This document shows positions 48,301 to 61,600 of a stretch of 64,000 bases of DNA, one piece after another. The position numbers and the translations under genes are program-made. Location: assembly GCA_963855995.1 (NCBI GenBank), contig OY979728.1:5319330-5383329 (forward strand), read 5' to 3'. The DNA comes from Muricea muricata (taxonomy: Eukaryota > Cnidaria > Anthozoa > Malacalcyonacea > Plexauridae). The notes under the pieces were generated by a model that had not been told where the DNA came from, did not search any database, and saw only the letters and a program-made list of their open reading frames with translations. Numbering within the stretch: position 1 is the first letter of the stretch; each line of letters starts with the position of its first letter.

Positions 48301-51251
48301 TGGATTTTAACATCAAAATCGCGTTCCAGTTTACGTATTTTTTCACGATCGCGGCCAGTAATTTTTTTAATGACATCATCCCTTATTGTCATGTCTTGAA
48401 TATTAGCATTGATCATTCTCTTAAACTCTTTCCACGCCGTCTCTATCCTCACCCGATCATTACAATAAATCTTGATAGACATATTACCTGCATCTCCTGC
48501 TAGTGGTTTTGCAAAATTTGAAAAATCACTAGCAGGATTTTGACGCGAATATTTACTTTTCGATTTGATTTCTTGCACTGCATCTATTAAAAAAACACTA
48601 AAATAAAACGTGGAAGTGTTATTTTGCTTTCTTTTCTTAATCTTGCAACTGACAGAGAGTAGGACTGACATATGCTTTGCACACTTAGTCGAAGACAAAG
48701 CGGTTATGATTGTCGCGTGTTACCATGTACAACTAATTCAGATCATTTTGATGTCAATAATGTGCAATATCAACGCAAATAATGATGGGAATATTGAGGT
48801 ACATTAAAATTATAATAAACAGTAACAAACCTAGAAATGCTTTCACGGCTACCAGATCGCCAAAAAACATTACAAAGCGAATATCATCGATGAGCGAAAG
48901 GGGGTGGCCAATGAGGTAGCGTGTCACCTCTTCGAAGAAGATTTTCGAAACTTCTCCACATGGAAAACACAAATTTCCTGTCCCGATGGCAGGAATGGCA
49001 ATAGATCTTAGTTTGTCGTTTTCCATCTGGTCGAGACATTTTCGAATCAACAAACGAAGAATCTAAAAAAATTGTAGTCAACTATTTTTAATAAGACACA
49101 CACGAAAGATGAAGTTGAAATTGAATAGGCGTTACCAATTCTCCTTTCCCGTTGTTCCACGGAGATGAACGGACATGATACACGCGTTTACAGTTCAGTT
49201 TTGCCGGTCCAGTTGAAGCGATGTTTCCAGCCTGAAGATTGCCAATTTTATTACATTCATTCGCCAATTCCGGACCAGCAATTTTATGTAAAGCTCTTCC
49301 ACACGCGCTGGCGTTCAAATCCACATTATCATTTGTTGTATTTACAATGACGTCAACCTGAAAAATAAGAATAGCATCTACGATCTGGGAGACGCCACAA
49401 ACAAATCGAAACTTACCTAGATATAATGACTAATACTGTAATTCTAACTAGTTTCTATACCATCTCTTCTTTTTAGCTATGCTTCTATCAACATGCTAGA
49501 TGACATGGTTACAATGATGTACAGCAATTTTACGTTATGCAATTCATACAACATTTATTCATGCAGCGCGAAGCGAATTTTCGATTTTCAACGTCCTTTA
49601 AAAAACTTACTCGTGTATGTTATTTCCATATGATCATACTATTAGCTACCTATACTGTTGCACATGGCTCTCAACTAAAATGCAAACAGAAATCACATTA
49701 TCATCAAACTAAATATACCGTTTCCTGTGTCAAATCTCCGACAACAATCCTTATTCTTTGTCCTGAGTCCAATTCAACTTCCTTGTCGTTGACAAAGGTC
49801 ATGCAATGGTACGGCAATTTCATGGCGGAAGCTCCACCAGTCCCAGCGGCATTCCCTCCATCTGCTACAATCATTTTCCCTCTTTCTTCGGTAGGAATAA
49901 CTTTCTCAACGACACATTTATGGTTCTTCTCAACGTCAGAAATAATGGAATCTGTTTCATCCATACTCATCTGTTTTTTCATACCACGTCCGTTGAGAGG
50001 AAACGCCTAACGTTTAAGAAGACATTGTCAACTACAATGCAATGGTTTACCAGGGTTGAAAGTTATCCCTACAATTAAACAAAATTTTTACCAATATTTT
50101 AAGTTTTTTTTAATACGCCTTTTCTTTTCTTCGTTTTCTTGATCGCACTAAACGACGTTTTGGCTTATTTATTTAATGAGATGTATTCTGGTATTGCGGT
50201 TGTTCGTATCCATTTAGCGAGAAAAATATTTGTACATTGTGGAATACAGGGTGTCGTAAAAAACCAGGAAACGTCGTGAAATTAATTATGCAAATTATTT
50301 GTTATTTCGAATTGAATATAAATATAGGTAACACATTAATATTCGAATGTTGAGGTGATATATAAACAGAACAAAATTAAATGAACTGATTCATTATTAA
50401 ATTCAGGAGAATTGTTAGAAGCTTGAGAGAAGCTCTTCAAGAAACCATCTTAGATTGCATTCATTAGAATGACTTAAAAGCACACAATAGAGTAAACTAA
50501 TCACATACCATTAATTGCTTTGGGTAAAATCGTGTTTTTTCACATGTGTATATTTAACTTGATTTCAAGGTTTTGATCTATTTTAATGCCGGAAAACCTT
50601 GCAGATGTTTTGGCGAACAGTGTGAGCACCCGATTTTGTAATTTTTTCTAAAATTTACGAATATTTGATGAAAGTTGTTGTATAAGACCACCTTAATGTA
50701 TTCTTGCATATAATTATAAGCAATAAGCGTAAACAATAAGTAAAGCAATAAATCACTGCTATACTTGCTCGGTGTAAAGTAGTCGTTTCATCAAACAAGA
50801 AAGAAAAAACCTAGTGTAGAATATATAAATGATTTTTGTGTCAGGCTACATTAAACAGAAACTGTAAAAAGAGTAACCAACATACCTCACAATCAACATT
50901 TGCAGCCAGTCCTGTCAGGAACATAATCATTTCGTCTCTGCCTGCGTTTGTTCCCTTGATCTCGAATGAGTTTTTATCAACATTCGAAACAGTGACGCAT
51001 TCTTCTTTGCAAATATTTTCTTTCTTCTTAATTTCAGTCCAACAATGTTCCCTTAGGAAGCGAAGTTTCATCGGACCTATGGACCTAAATGAACTGGATC
51101 CCATCGTTTCCGAACAACCGCTAGAGTCGCTTGAAATTCTCTTCGAAATATCTTTGCCTTCACATTCGTCTGTGTTTGTTGAATCTTTTATATCGTCGTC
51201 TTTTTTCTGTTTGTAAAATAAGTTTTGTTTGAAATCTAGATCTGAACACAT
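45396..51251 (-). CDS. macro domain + PARP catalytic domain protein, PARP14-like, 7 exons
   Basis: Predicted intracellular mono-ADP-ribosyltransferase with an ADP-ribose-binding macro domain. Exons (minus): 51251-50886, 50006-49719, 49357-49136, 49062-48831, 48583-48188, 46613-46305, 45682-45396; total 2,100 nt, 699 codons plus TAA, every phase matching. Residues 1-122: acidic/Ser-rich start, then a KH-like segment (MKLRFLREHCW). About 200-370: macro domain (IRIVVGDLTQE, VDVIVNTTND, LNCKRVYHVRSS, IAIPAIGTGNLCFP). About 370-500: second KH-like segment (KITGRDREKIRKLERDFDVK). About 503-699: PARP domain with VPAYWD, IERIQNKEIYKLY, LFHGTS (catalytic His) and GSGVYFARDAVYS (Tyr), ending YTEYLITF as in PARP14/15, where PARP1 has its Glu. 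No WWE domain sits before the PARP domain. The start is the first ATG after an in-frame stop. Confidence 0.92.
46762..47662. mobile_element. 900-bp foldback element in PARP intron 5
   Basis: Outer ends TAGCCTGCGAAGCAGG...CCTAAGGGGGGAAATTGAAAG and their mirror ending CCTGCTTCGCAAGCTA. Nested mirrored blocks: GGATACCCTAAAGGT / ACCTTTAGGGTATCC, and three copies of CACTGGGACTGTATCT...TTTAGCTAAA in alternating orientation with GAGGGAGCGCGTAGCGCG. It contains a minisatellite at 47400-47545. Confidence 0.75.
47400..47545. repeat. 22-bp tandem repeat, about 6 units
   Basis: Unit AAAAATAATACCCATTGTGTTAC with small changes, inside the foldback element. Confidence 0.85.
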
Positions 51252-52638
51252 TGTATAGTCATTTTTAAGACTGCAGCCACGAATGCAGGTTTACTTTTAT
51301 ACTTTTAATCTAAACGTTTCAATCAAATTTCTGCATCGCTTTCATCTTATAGCAATATGTTTCTTTTTGGCTAATCGAGGAGATCCTTAAAAGTAATTAT
51401 AATATCAATTGTTAAATTTTTCGTAACATGCTTATTTCTCAAATATTTAAGGACAGTTGAAACTAGCAATCCGCCAATCAAATTCCGATAAAATTTTCCC
51501 GAAAACTTCGAGATGTACGTAAGAAGTATACAAATATTTGTTCATTGCTTCTTCAAAAAATATTATTATATATCAAGTGCCAAAGCTCGTTCATTCTAGT
51601 ACCTTATTGGTGAAAGGAGGACGACGTTATATTCACGAAATTTAACTGTTGATCGCATGAGGTCTGTGAGGGCATTAAAAGTATTAATGCCCACGTATTA
51701 ATTCCTCGGGAAAGCAGTATGTTTTGTAATCCCTCGAACGACGATGCGATCTCTCGTTTTTCTCGCGTCCAGTAAATAAGTCTTAAATGTTCGCCTGCTT
51801 GTGACGTCAAATTTTTTTTCAATATCCAAGTTGGCGGATGGCTAGTTTGTTTGTCTTTCTTTGCCCTTCATATTTATCGAAGTACGACATCGAAGAACGG
51901 ATATTACAGTTGCTTCAAGGTCCGTATATGTAAGCCAAAACAGAAATAAAAATTATGATACCATGAACCATCACACAGCTTTTTTTGCAGTGTTTCAAAG
52001 CTATGAGATACTAATTAAAGAGCTGTGTTCCTAGTGTTCCTTGATGTTCGAGATACACAAAGATTACAGTACTGCTCAGTACTGCATTCAAGTTCCATTT
52101 GCGTTTGTTCGTTTCAAAGCATTCCAGACAAAACTTATGAACGAGTTCCCCTCTTTGATAAAAAATCGCGTTCTCGCATCGGAAAATCCCAAACCCGAAT
52201 GAAACCTGAGTTGCTGTACGGTTTGGGAATTAAGAGTTGACAACATGACATGGGCTCAGCTTGAGCGCGTTTTCTGTTAGGTAATTTCTGAGTAGCATGG
52301 TGTATACCTCTTTGTAAAGAATGCTTTATCAGCAACCTCAGCATGGCTTGCGACATCTTGTTGACGACAACCTGTTCCAAGTTGTCCACAGACATGATGC
52401 AAGTCGATTGTCAAAACTTGTTATCAACAGGTTTGCTGGAAGTTGCTTCAACAAGTTGTATCAAGTCTGATTTTAACAGACTGTGTGATTCTTCGATATA
52501 TGGCAGGGGGAGGGGGGAGGTGTATATTCAAACGCAAAATTTTGGTAATCGGATATACGCCACACTATATATGCATGAACAGGAGGGAGGAATTTGTAAA
52601 TTTTAAGACCAACCTTCTTCTATTACATTTCATCTTAC
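51252..52638. other. gap between PARP and CLC genes
   Basis: Searched on the minus strand for CLC CBS-domain exons and found none that fit phase 0 after 52639. A segment near 52135-52500 is related to the TTGTTGACAACAGGTT-type repeat family seen at 21479 and 27160. A poly-G patch is at 52504-52518. Confidence 0.45.
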
Positions 52639-55600
52639 CTCAGCGGGTGAAGACACGAGATCCATGGCTTCAAGCATCGGGTGCACAAAGAAATCTCCTA
52701 CATACTTAGCAACCATCATTGCAACTAAGATGGGAAGCAGACACCCGGTATCGTTCGTGATTTCAATCTAGAAGAACGAAGTTTTATACAGGCTGCTTTT
52801 TTATCTCAAGAAACGTTTGATCCGAAATAAAATATGAAATGTCGCAGCGGCATAGCCATCTCGATGGGGGGGGGGGTACTTATATATTCGTGTTCAGAGA
52901 CCATAAAACCAATTTCAAAAGAAATTATTTAATTTGTGCATAACCATATTGAGCTGGCTACGCTGAGGGCGGTATAACTAGAACATTAATGGAGGTAGGG
53001 GTGCATGTTCAATTCTTCGTGTTCTTCTCCACTAATTTCTTATAACTGATTTCAAAAGAAGAAGCAGGGCAAAACACGAATATACGAATATGCACACCCC
53101 TCCTCCAATTACGCGACTGAAATATCGAGCCGGAAGCACCTAAACTTTGGTCGGATTTTTACTCTGGAATAAAATTAATGTTTACGTTAGAGCAAAAAGG
53201 TGTTTCCCCTTTTTTTCCTCGCAAAGGATCATTTTCAAAATCTCTATAAATGAAGAAGTCTGTACAAGGTAGTCTGCGAACAGCCTACACAGAAAAAGTG
53301 TAGCAGCCGGTAAATAAACTACCTTTTGCCGACATCCATCACATCCTCAGTTCTGCAAATTAAAGTTGATGTATTTGATACAATACATGCAGCTGATACA
53401 ATGCACATTTGGGGTATTGTAGCGTCTCCTCGGAACCTCTTTGCAATTGGAAAAAGATATTCTACGGAATGAAGTACTCTGGTTTTTGATTGGTCAAACG
53501 TAATTTAAGCGAGCCAGTAAAAAATCATCCTCCCGAGCAAATGTAACATAACGCCCTGGAGCCGATTGTACAGAACTCTTAATGACTTTTTTAATCACTG
53601 TTTTGTAGTTAAATAGTTATTAAGTGTAAAATACGTTGTTCTGACTGGTTGACGTTTCCACTAAGGACAGTTAACTTTAGACACTTTTTTAAACAACGGG
53701 CCTCTGGTGAAGTCCTTGGGTACAGATAGAGTTCCTTAAATTAGCCTCACCATAATCGCAGCCAAGGACATAGTTATTCCAGGCATCCCACCAAAAAACG
53801 ACGCCGCACCAATTAAAGCAAAAGCTCCCGGATTCATCCACGCCCATTCGCCTTCGGTGTGAACACCAAATATATCTACCATCGTTTTACCAATAATTCT
53901 ACCATATGCACCACCTATAAAACTTTAAAGGAAGGTTTGCGTGTGTATAGGAGAAATCTGATAAAATATTTAATACTGTGGTGCAGTATCGATGCTGATT
54001 TAGAAACCGTAGGCGGTCGGGAGCATCTCTAATGAACAGTAGCATCATTGATCTCGTTGCCAGGCTGCTTTGGTCTCTTTTAGGTGAAGTTTTCTTATAG
54101 ATAAAAATTCTATTGCCAGTTTCCGGCAAGCATCGGTGTTAGTTCAATCGCCTTGGCGTTGATTTCTAGCACAACAGGAAGGGGTTCGAATCCTGGCAGA
54201 GGCTTGTTTATTTTTTAATGTTCCTCAAACTTGTTTTCTGTGCTTATTTAACTTTTTTACGATTTGGGTTAGGTTTAGGGTTAGGGATTCGATTATTTAA
54301 AATTTTAAAACGCAAACCTAATTTTTGCCAGACACTTAGGCCTGGGAACAAGATCAGTGGTGCTACCGACCATTAAAGATACTACCTACCGTCTACGCAA
54401 TCTAAATTTGCAGCGTTGATAGTATGGACTTATGGTGCAAACCGAGGCTGAGTAATTCGTCTAAGACACTTATTACCGTAATAAACGAGTTGAAAACAGA
54501 CATAATGAAGAAAATATATTAATCTGGTTTGCATTTAATCTTGACTGTCGCAAACACAGATCTGCACTTATTAACGACCAATTTTAATACAGCTCGCAGA
54601 AGAAAAGATAGATCCAGGCATTATCACGTCGCCGAACATTAAAATGAAACTTGGCCACAGAAGGTTTTAAGTACTGGAGATTTCGAAGAACAAAATTATT
54701 ATAAATTTTAGTCTTTTCTAGGCAATGCGACAATTTCAAAATAGCCGTGTTTTTATCTTCTAAATTTCAGATTTCCTTCGGCAAAATTTCCCATTTTTTA
54801 CAACATGATTTTAATGTCTTGCAAGAGCAAAACAATGTTTTCCTTTTTTATGGCAAAACTATGTTATTCGAGGTAATGATTGATTGCAATAATTTACAAA
54901 ATGTATTAGTTTTCAAAATCTCGGGTTCTAAAAAATACTGTGTTCATGTTCATCTTTATCTTTTATCTTCATACCATCAAGAAATAGGAATATTAAAGTG
55001 GAATCTACAGTATTTTGCTACCAATTGTAGAGAGCCACCTTCCAGAAGTGAACCGAAAATTTGAATTTGAAAGAATTCTATCTTTATCACTCTGTATGCG
55101 AAATACAAAAGAATAAAAGAATAATGACTTACAGCATAGGCATGACCAGACTACTTGATGTTGCCGTTCCTGCAGTCCAGCATGTCAAGATAAAATACAC
55201 CACAAGCGTGGTTAACAAAGGACTAAATAACACAAACACTGTCTTGTCATATAAAGTAAATTTCGCAACCATCGCATGATACTTGATTGATCACGGATCT
55301 TACCCGTATGCAAAACGACCATATGTGTGCGTTGAGAATAAATGGCGTATCGCGTTGTCACCACTCTGGAAAACATTTGGGCACCCAACTGAGCATGTCG
55401 AGCTCCTACAAAGAATTCAAACACTTCTACGACTTTGTTAGGCTCTAATTTCTTCTCCTTCTTCTTGTCGTACGAAAAGAATATCACTCATTAGCTAAAA
55501 GCTCTTTCTTGATACAACTTTAATCAAATACGCGATACAGGAAATAAGCGTGTTGCAAACTAGCCTCAGGGCTTTTAAACTTACTGAAATTCCTCGAAGA

Positions 55601-58600
55601 AGCAATTGTATTCTGGACATGAAAACGCAGACGGCAAGAACACGGAAACAGCATTAACAATTATCTACGAATAATAATTTTCAAAGCATTAATCCTCTTC
55701 TGGAGCAAGTTCTTTGTGGTTTTGCAAAGCGAAGACTCGCTGTCACGATATAAGCACCTGCTTACCACAAGCACACAAATTTCACAGATACGGACAATAT
55801 TCTTGATCATTTCAGTCTGTATCTTTGCCAAGCATAAACTTCGAAACGTGTTGATCTAAAATACCGTTGAAATATAAATTGATTTAAAGAAAACATATTT
55901 ACTACATAGCCAAAAACAATCCACAATCACGGTAAAGAGGCCATATTTACATTTTCAAAGTAATCCATTGCGGCCAAAAATCTTTTGCAAGATAAACGTA
56001 AGACGTAGAATTTTTTACTGTGTTAAAATTATACATCATTATGCGATCTTATGTCATCCTAATTCAGTAATTTCTACTTAACATAGGCAATGCACTCTAG
56101 CAGAACATGCCATTTTTTTCGTAATTGTAGATTACCTAAACACACCTTTAAATTGATGAAGGTAAAAATCCTCCCCAGAAATGCGCCCAGTACTCCAAGA
56201 ATTACGACAGGTACAAAGACGTAAAAATGTAAAGACACTTCGTGACCAATCTGAAGTGGAAAAAGAATATATGCCATACTATTATTTTAGTATTTGTTGT
56301 TAGCACAGTTATGTTCTAAAGATGAAAACAGGAGCCAAAAATCGTAAGAACGGAAGATCGGGAAATGGCAGAGGGCCTATCTACGCCACGATTTGGTAGT
56401 TGTTTTCAATCTTTTAGATTGTTCGTAATATAATGCTATCCGAAATCTTGACTTTCATTCCAATCCCAGTCCAATCCTAGCGCGCCCACTTCCCCCATTA
56501 TCACCTTCCCCAGCCACTCATAAATAACTACCTATACCTGAAAAAGGATGTACCGTCTTGGTTTGAACAATCCAAAGTCTTCAGCGTCATTGTAACCTCT
56601 AAAAGCCAAACTGAAGAGACCCTGCAAGAGGAAACATGACAGCTTTGGGAGGAGCTCGATGTGATCACAGCCTCATAATATGTTCGCAGAAGTTCGTAGC
56701 AGGCTTGTCAAGAAGGTTAACAATTTCATTATTTGATCAAGTGCTATGATGCTGTCACCCGCAGCTTGCTGACAATACATATTGAATTGAAATTAGATTT
56801 CTTATATTCACTTGTGTAAAAATGCAAAAAATATGCCCCAGAAAATCCAAAAAATTCTTAGCAGGCAAAAAACGCATGTACTTGGTATTAGGAAGAGCCT
56901 TTCATGATTCACTCGTAAAAGTATAGCTAAGTAATTTCTACTTATAATCTGCCAAGAACTATTAATAATTTCCTTCAAACAAGCATAAGAAAACACGCAG
57001 CAAAATTCTAAATTCGTGGTAGGAAAAAATTAAATGTAATTTTTAAAAAAAATTTGTTTTCTGGAATATTTTTGTTAGAGATATTTTATACAAAACAGAA
57101 TTTAAATATTGAAAAATTTCCTACAAACAAGACACATTAAGTCACATAATTTTTTAAATAATTTCCTTTTAAATCATTAGTTTTCAGTCAAATTTCCACC
57201 GGCGCTTGTGTAAATAATAATTAAAAAGTAATTCCATGCACTCACTCTAGTCTTACACTGTATGTAAAATACACCCCCCCCCCTTCCCCCAATTCTCTGC
57301 TACGGCCATGGTGAACATGATATTTAATTTAAGCTACTCAGTACCCACCGTCGTGAGTGTAGTGACCATGGTGCAAAAGAAAATTTGACCAGATAGTTTT
57401 ATATCCCACGATGATGATATTTTTTCCATTGCAAACAAAAGGCCGCCAACAGGAGCGCCAAAGGCAGAAGCAACGCCAGCGCCGACCCCGGCAGAAATAA
57501 AATTACGTCTATAAGTCGAGAAAACACATCAACATCACGTCAAATCTGTCTCAGTGATGAGGCTGATACTTTTGAAACGATCCTTTCCTGGAACTTATTA
57601 TTTCCTAGTCAATGAAAATTCCTGCTTCCTCCAGGACTAAGTGAGGTATACAGTAGGAATCAATTGCCTTGCATCATGAGCTAATTCAGTTAATATCGGG
57701 CTAACCCCTGCACAGTGCCTGGGGTGATAGGAGAGGGTGCTTTACATTAAATGGTTCGTTATATTTAGGAAGACGAACTTTGACATCCACCGAAAGGAGA
57801 CAAAAGGTCTGGCGTCGAAATAACATACACAACATTGTATTTTCTGCATTATTTACCAATAAAGAACGAAACAAGAACCAACAATCAAAATCAACGCCTA
57901 TAACTGCAAGTAAAAGTAAAAAAACGTAAGAGAAAAGAAACTTAGAAAAAATTTGAAAGCCTGCGGATAGCTACGAGCCGCAACTTCAAGTATAAAAGAC
58001 CGCACGCAGCTCAACGAAAATTAACCGTTTACATGCTGTATTTATGCTACACGATATTCTAAAATTCTACAATCACCAAACCTCCTTTTGCTCGATATCC
58101 GAGTGCGTAATTTGAAGTGAGAGGCATAGTTCGAGTATGCTTTGTAATAATTAACTGCATTTGCGGCATGCGAGAAGTTGGAGGGGGAAGGGCATGTATG
58201 AACCATATAGATTTTACATAAAAGTAAAGCCAAATATCTCACCTGTCTTCCGGATTTCTGAATCTGCGAAAATAAGGAGGATTTCGTTCTAGATGACTAA
58301 GACCAATCAAGCCACTAAGAAAACAAAAAAATCATTAAATGAACTATACCATAATATACCATAATTATTTATTGGATCACAAATTATTATACATACGTAA
58401 ACTATGTAACGAGAACCTATGGCCTTGTAAACAAAGGTGCGTTTTATTTTCAACAGCACTGAGCAGATTTGCTTATATATCACATTTCATTTCCTCCATA
58501 CGTATTAATTCTTTATTCTCTAAATCATGTTTCCCAAAAAACTTCAAGGTCTCAAAATTACGTGGCCTATACCATGTAAACCACGTTCTTACTGGAATGA

Positions 58601-61600
58601 CTTGCTGCACAGTCTACTGATTTACAGGCAATTATTGCAATTCATTTGTCAATCACTCACAGCAGGGGTTCATAAAAAATGCTTTTCCTGGGCGTACAAT
58701 TTGTGACCCGTTGTAATAAAAGTTATTACATAATCTAAAGTTGCGAACTATGATTACAGTGTATTTTTTACTCAATCACTATTATAACTACAATGATTAA
58801 AGAGTGAAAAAGAGTTTTACGCGACTGACCCCTCTTAGCATTAAAAGTGTTCTCTCTATTCTTCTGAACAATACATTACCCCAAATAAATCACGGGTCCT
58901 TCTGGACCAATCGGCAACCCGGACACCAGGGCGCAGACGCATGAGAAGAATTGCATTGCCTTCGTTTTCGCATTAAAAATATGACGGACAATCGTTCCAT
59001 TCAATTCCGGGATACATGAACCAGCAGTTGATGGCCGAAGAAACTGTACGAGTGATGCAACATAAACTTTGGGTTGAAAGGCGAAGTTAAATACATTAAA
59101 TTATAACATAAACAATTTCACACAGTAATTTTAGAGGTTTGATAATTGCAAAATCAACTCTGTTACTCTGGTAATTAGTTTTTAATCTGATTTTTTTACA
59201 GGGAATTTTACAGAATTTTTTGAGGTTGATATTTAACTCTGCTAAGCTTTTTCCACTCATCGCAAAACCAACTTGCAAGCTCGCTGTTAGTGCTTGCATC
59301 TAATTAACGCAAACTATCATGTACACATTACGATTAGAAACGTACTATAACTTTAGATAGCACCTTTACATGTGCATACATTTCTCTATTCAAGCTTAAG
59401 ATAATGCATGATAGGCAGAAACAATTATTTTGTTATTTTGCCAGTTTGCCTCGTAAAATTTTTGCAAAAAAATTTAGTCCTAAACCCAGGTTCCCAGAAG
59501 AAAAACCCTTTCCCGTGGTGGAGGTGGGGGTGGGGGGAGGGGGTGGTTAGGTGGATGTAATAAGTAAAATAAGTCAACGCACCACAAGTATCGACGAACT
59601 AAGTAAGCCGAAGATAATACTGAAGTTTACGACCCATAGCCAAGCTCGACCATAACCTTTCTCCTACACAAAATCATTAAGCATTTATTAAATAGATTGA
59701 AATTTGAGCGGCATGATCAACCACAATGCAATGCGTTTGTTTACAAATAGAGCCAGGAACCCATTCCATGCGTAAAAAACTAGTGGAAGCAATTATAAAC
59801 GGGACAGCGAATGTAAATATTCATGTCCAAAACTCCCCGTTCTCGTCTACTGGGCACAAGGGCACTGGTATTAAACACAGTGCATATTCATAAATGTAAA
59901 ATAAAATTTACCTTAATTAATTTATTTGCCATTTGCCATTTATAACTGCCAAAAACAACCAACACAATTGTTATGTTGAATTTAATGAGCAGAGAGTCAG
60001 TGGCGCTACTTTAGGGGGGGGGGGGGAGTTGATTATTTGGAATCTTAATTATAATAGTTTCGTACCACTGGTGTGGCAGTCATCAGGTAAATAAGCCTAT
60101 ACTTAACTTACCTTACAGTAAACCATCGTCACCGCTTCATAGAACCCAAAGGTTCTTAATAACATTTAAAAGTTTTAAAACTTTGGATTAATAAGGAATT
60201 CCAGAACATATTGGTGATTACAGTATCACAATATCTATAGGAAGCTCATAAAGGCAGTGTAAGTCTCGTTTACACGAGAAAATTTTATGTGGCAATTTTT
60301 ATGTGACGAGAATTATTTGCTCTTGCTCACGAGGGCATTTGCTGGAATTTCAGTAATGTGGCGAATATATTTGCTGAAAAAACTAATTCGTCAGTTTTTA
60401 TGTGGCAAGGAAAAATTGCCAATTACCAATATTGTATATGACTGATCACATATATGTGACATATGTGATTTAGAACATATTTTGCTGTGTTCCGTGCGTG
60501 CTATCGCACCGTTAAAAGCAAGTTTTACCGAAAACAAAAAAAATATTTCTGTTGTATCATTCAAACAAAAATTGCTGATACCCTGAACATCATTCAACTA
60601 TAGCACCGTACAGTTATGCCGTTATAGAGAGTATACAATTTGAAAAGAAAACTACATTCCTATTCAAACTTGTCTCTATTCAACACTTACCACATAATCA
60701 TGTCAATTACTCGATGTAGTAGAAAACCAGCAAATCCAATCGTGAAACCAATTAGACCCATCAATGCCCATCTTTCCCAGTCAACAAGAGCCAGCTGACG
60801 TTTTATCCAGTTCTTCAACAAACAAAAAAAATTCGATGTTTAGTCAACAATATCAAAACTTATATTAAACAAGTAGCTCCTTTTTAACATCTTCAGGTCT
60901 GATAATTGGTCCAGAACTATGGTTTAAAGTGTGTTTTCAAGTTTCAACGGTGGAATGATTCTTGGAAAGTAGTGTCGAGGTACAAAAATTAGCCAAGATA
61001 CCATGTAGTCTGAAAAAACAGATGCATATTAACCTGACACTGAAAAGAACAACGAAAAATTTGTTGTCTCGAGCGGGATTTGAACTTGCATCTTCGGGTT
61101 TCTAGACCGCCGCTCTACCACATTTTATCAACCTCATTGCGTAACCATGGATAAAGATGAAGTTATGTGTGCCGGTTTTGTATCACAATGTTAAGTGTCT
61201 GGAAGTACATCATTAAGCAGTATATAATTATGCTTCGCTTCTGACAGCCACAGGAGCGTGAAGTTTAAAGAGGTTTCAAGGCATATCATTTATCAAGTTA
61301 CTAAAATTGACTCAGTGACATGAGAATTCCCAAATTTGAAGTGCATGGTCAGTCTTCTACTCTTCTTATAAAAAGAAGCAATTCTTATCAAATTTCACCC
61401 ACCATGTTTGTTTGTTTTGTAAAGAAAATTTGCACTCCTGGTTTCCGAGAACTACGTCAAATTTGATTGGTTCTTCTGTTGTTACACATTTCGCACTGTT
61501 TTACAGATTTTTGCACCCCTGATGAACTGCACTGAAATTGACCAATCACAGTCGAGATATCTTTCCTTCTATATTATTACATCAAGATAAATTAGAAACA

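Noticed and set aside
48109..48503. Plus-strand open frames opposite the PARP gene
   Set aside because: They are antisense shadows of the KH-like exon 48583-48188.
49537..50078. 157-codon and 90-codon plus-strand frames
   Set aside because: Antisense to PARP exon 50006-49719, whose phases and macro-domain start are clear.
52135..52395. 86-codon minus-strand frame as a CLC C-terminal exon
   Set aside because: Begins in the TTGTTGACAACAGG repeat family, shows no CBS pattern, and is not phase-linked by good splice sites.
54131..54205. tRNA gene
   Set aside because: A good B box but the acceptor and D stems do not pair; SINE or relic more likely.
55212..55487. Frame with KKEKKLEPNKVVEVFEFFVG as a CLC exon
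   Set aside because: The overlapping frame SSTCSVGCPNVF...NAIRHLF fits the preceding exon phase and the CLC pattern; the other does not.
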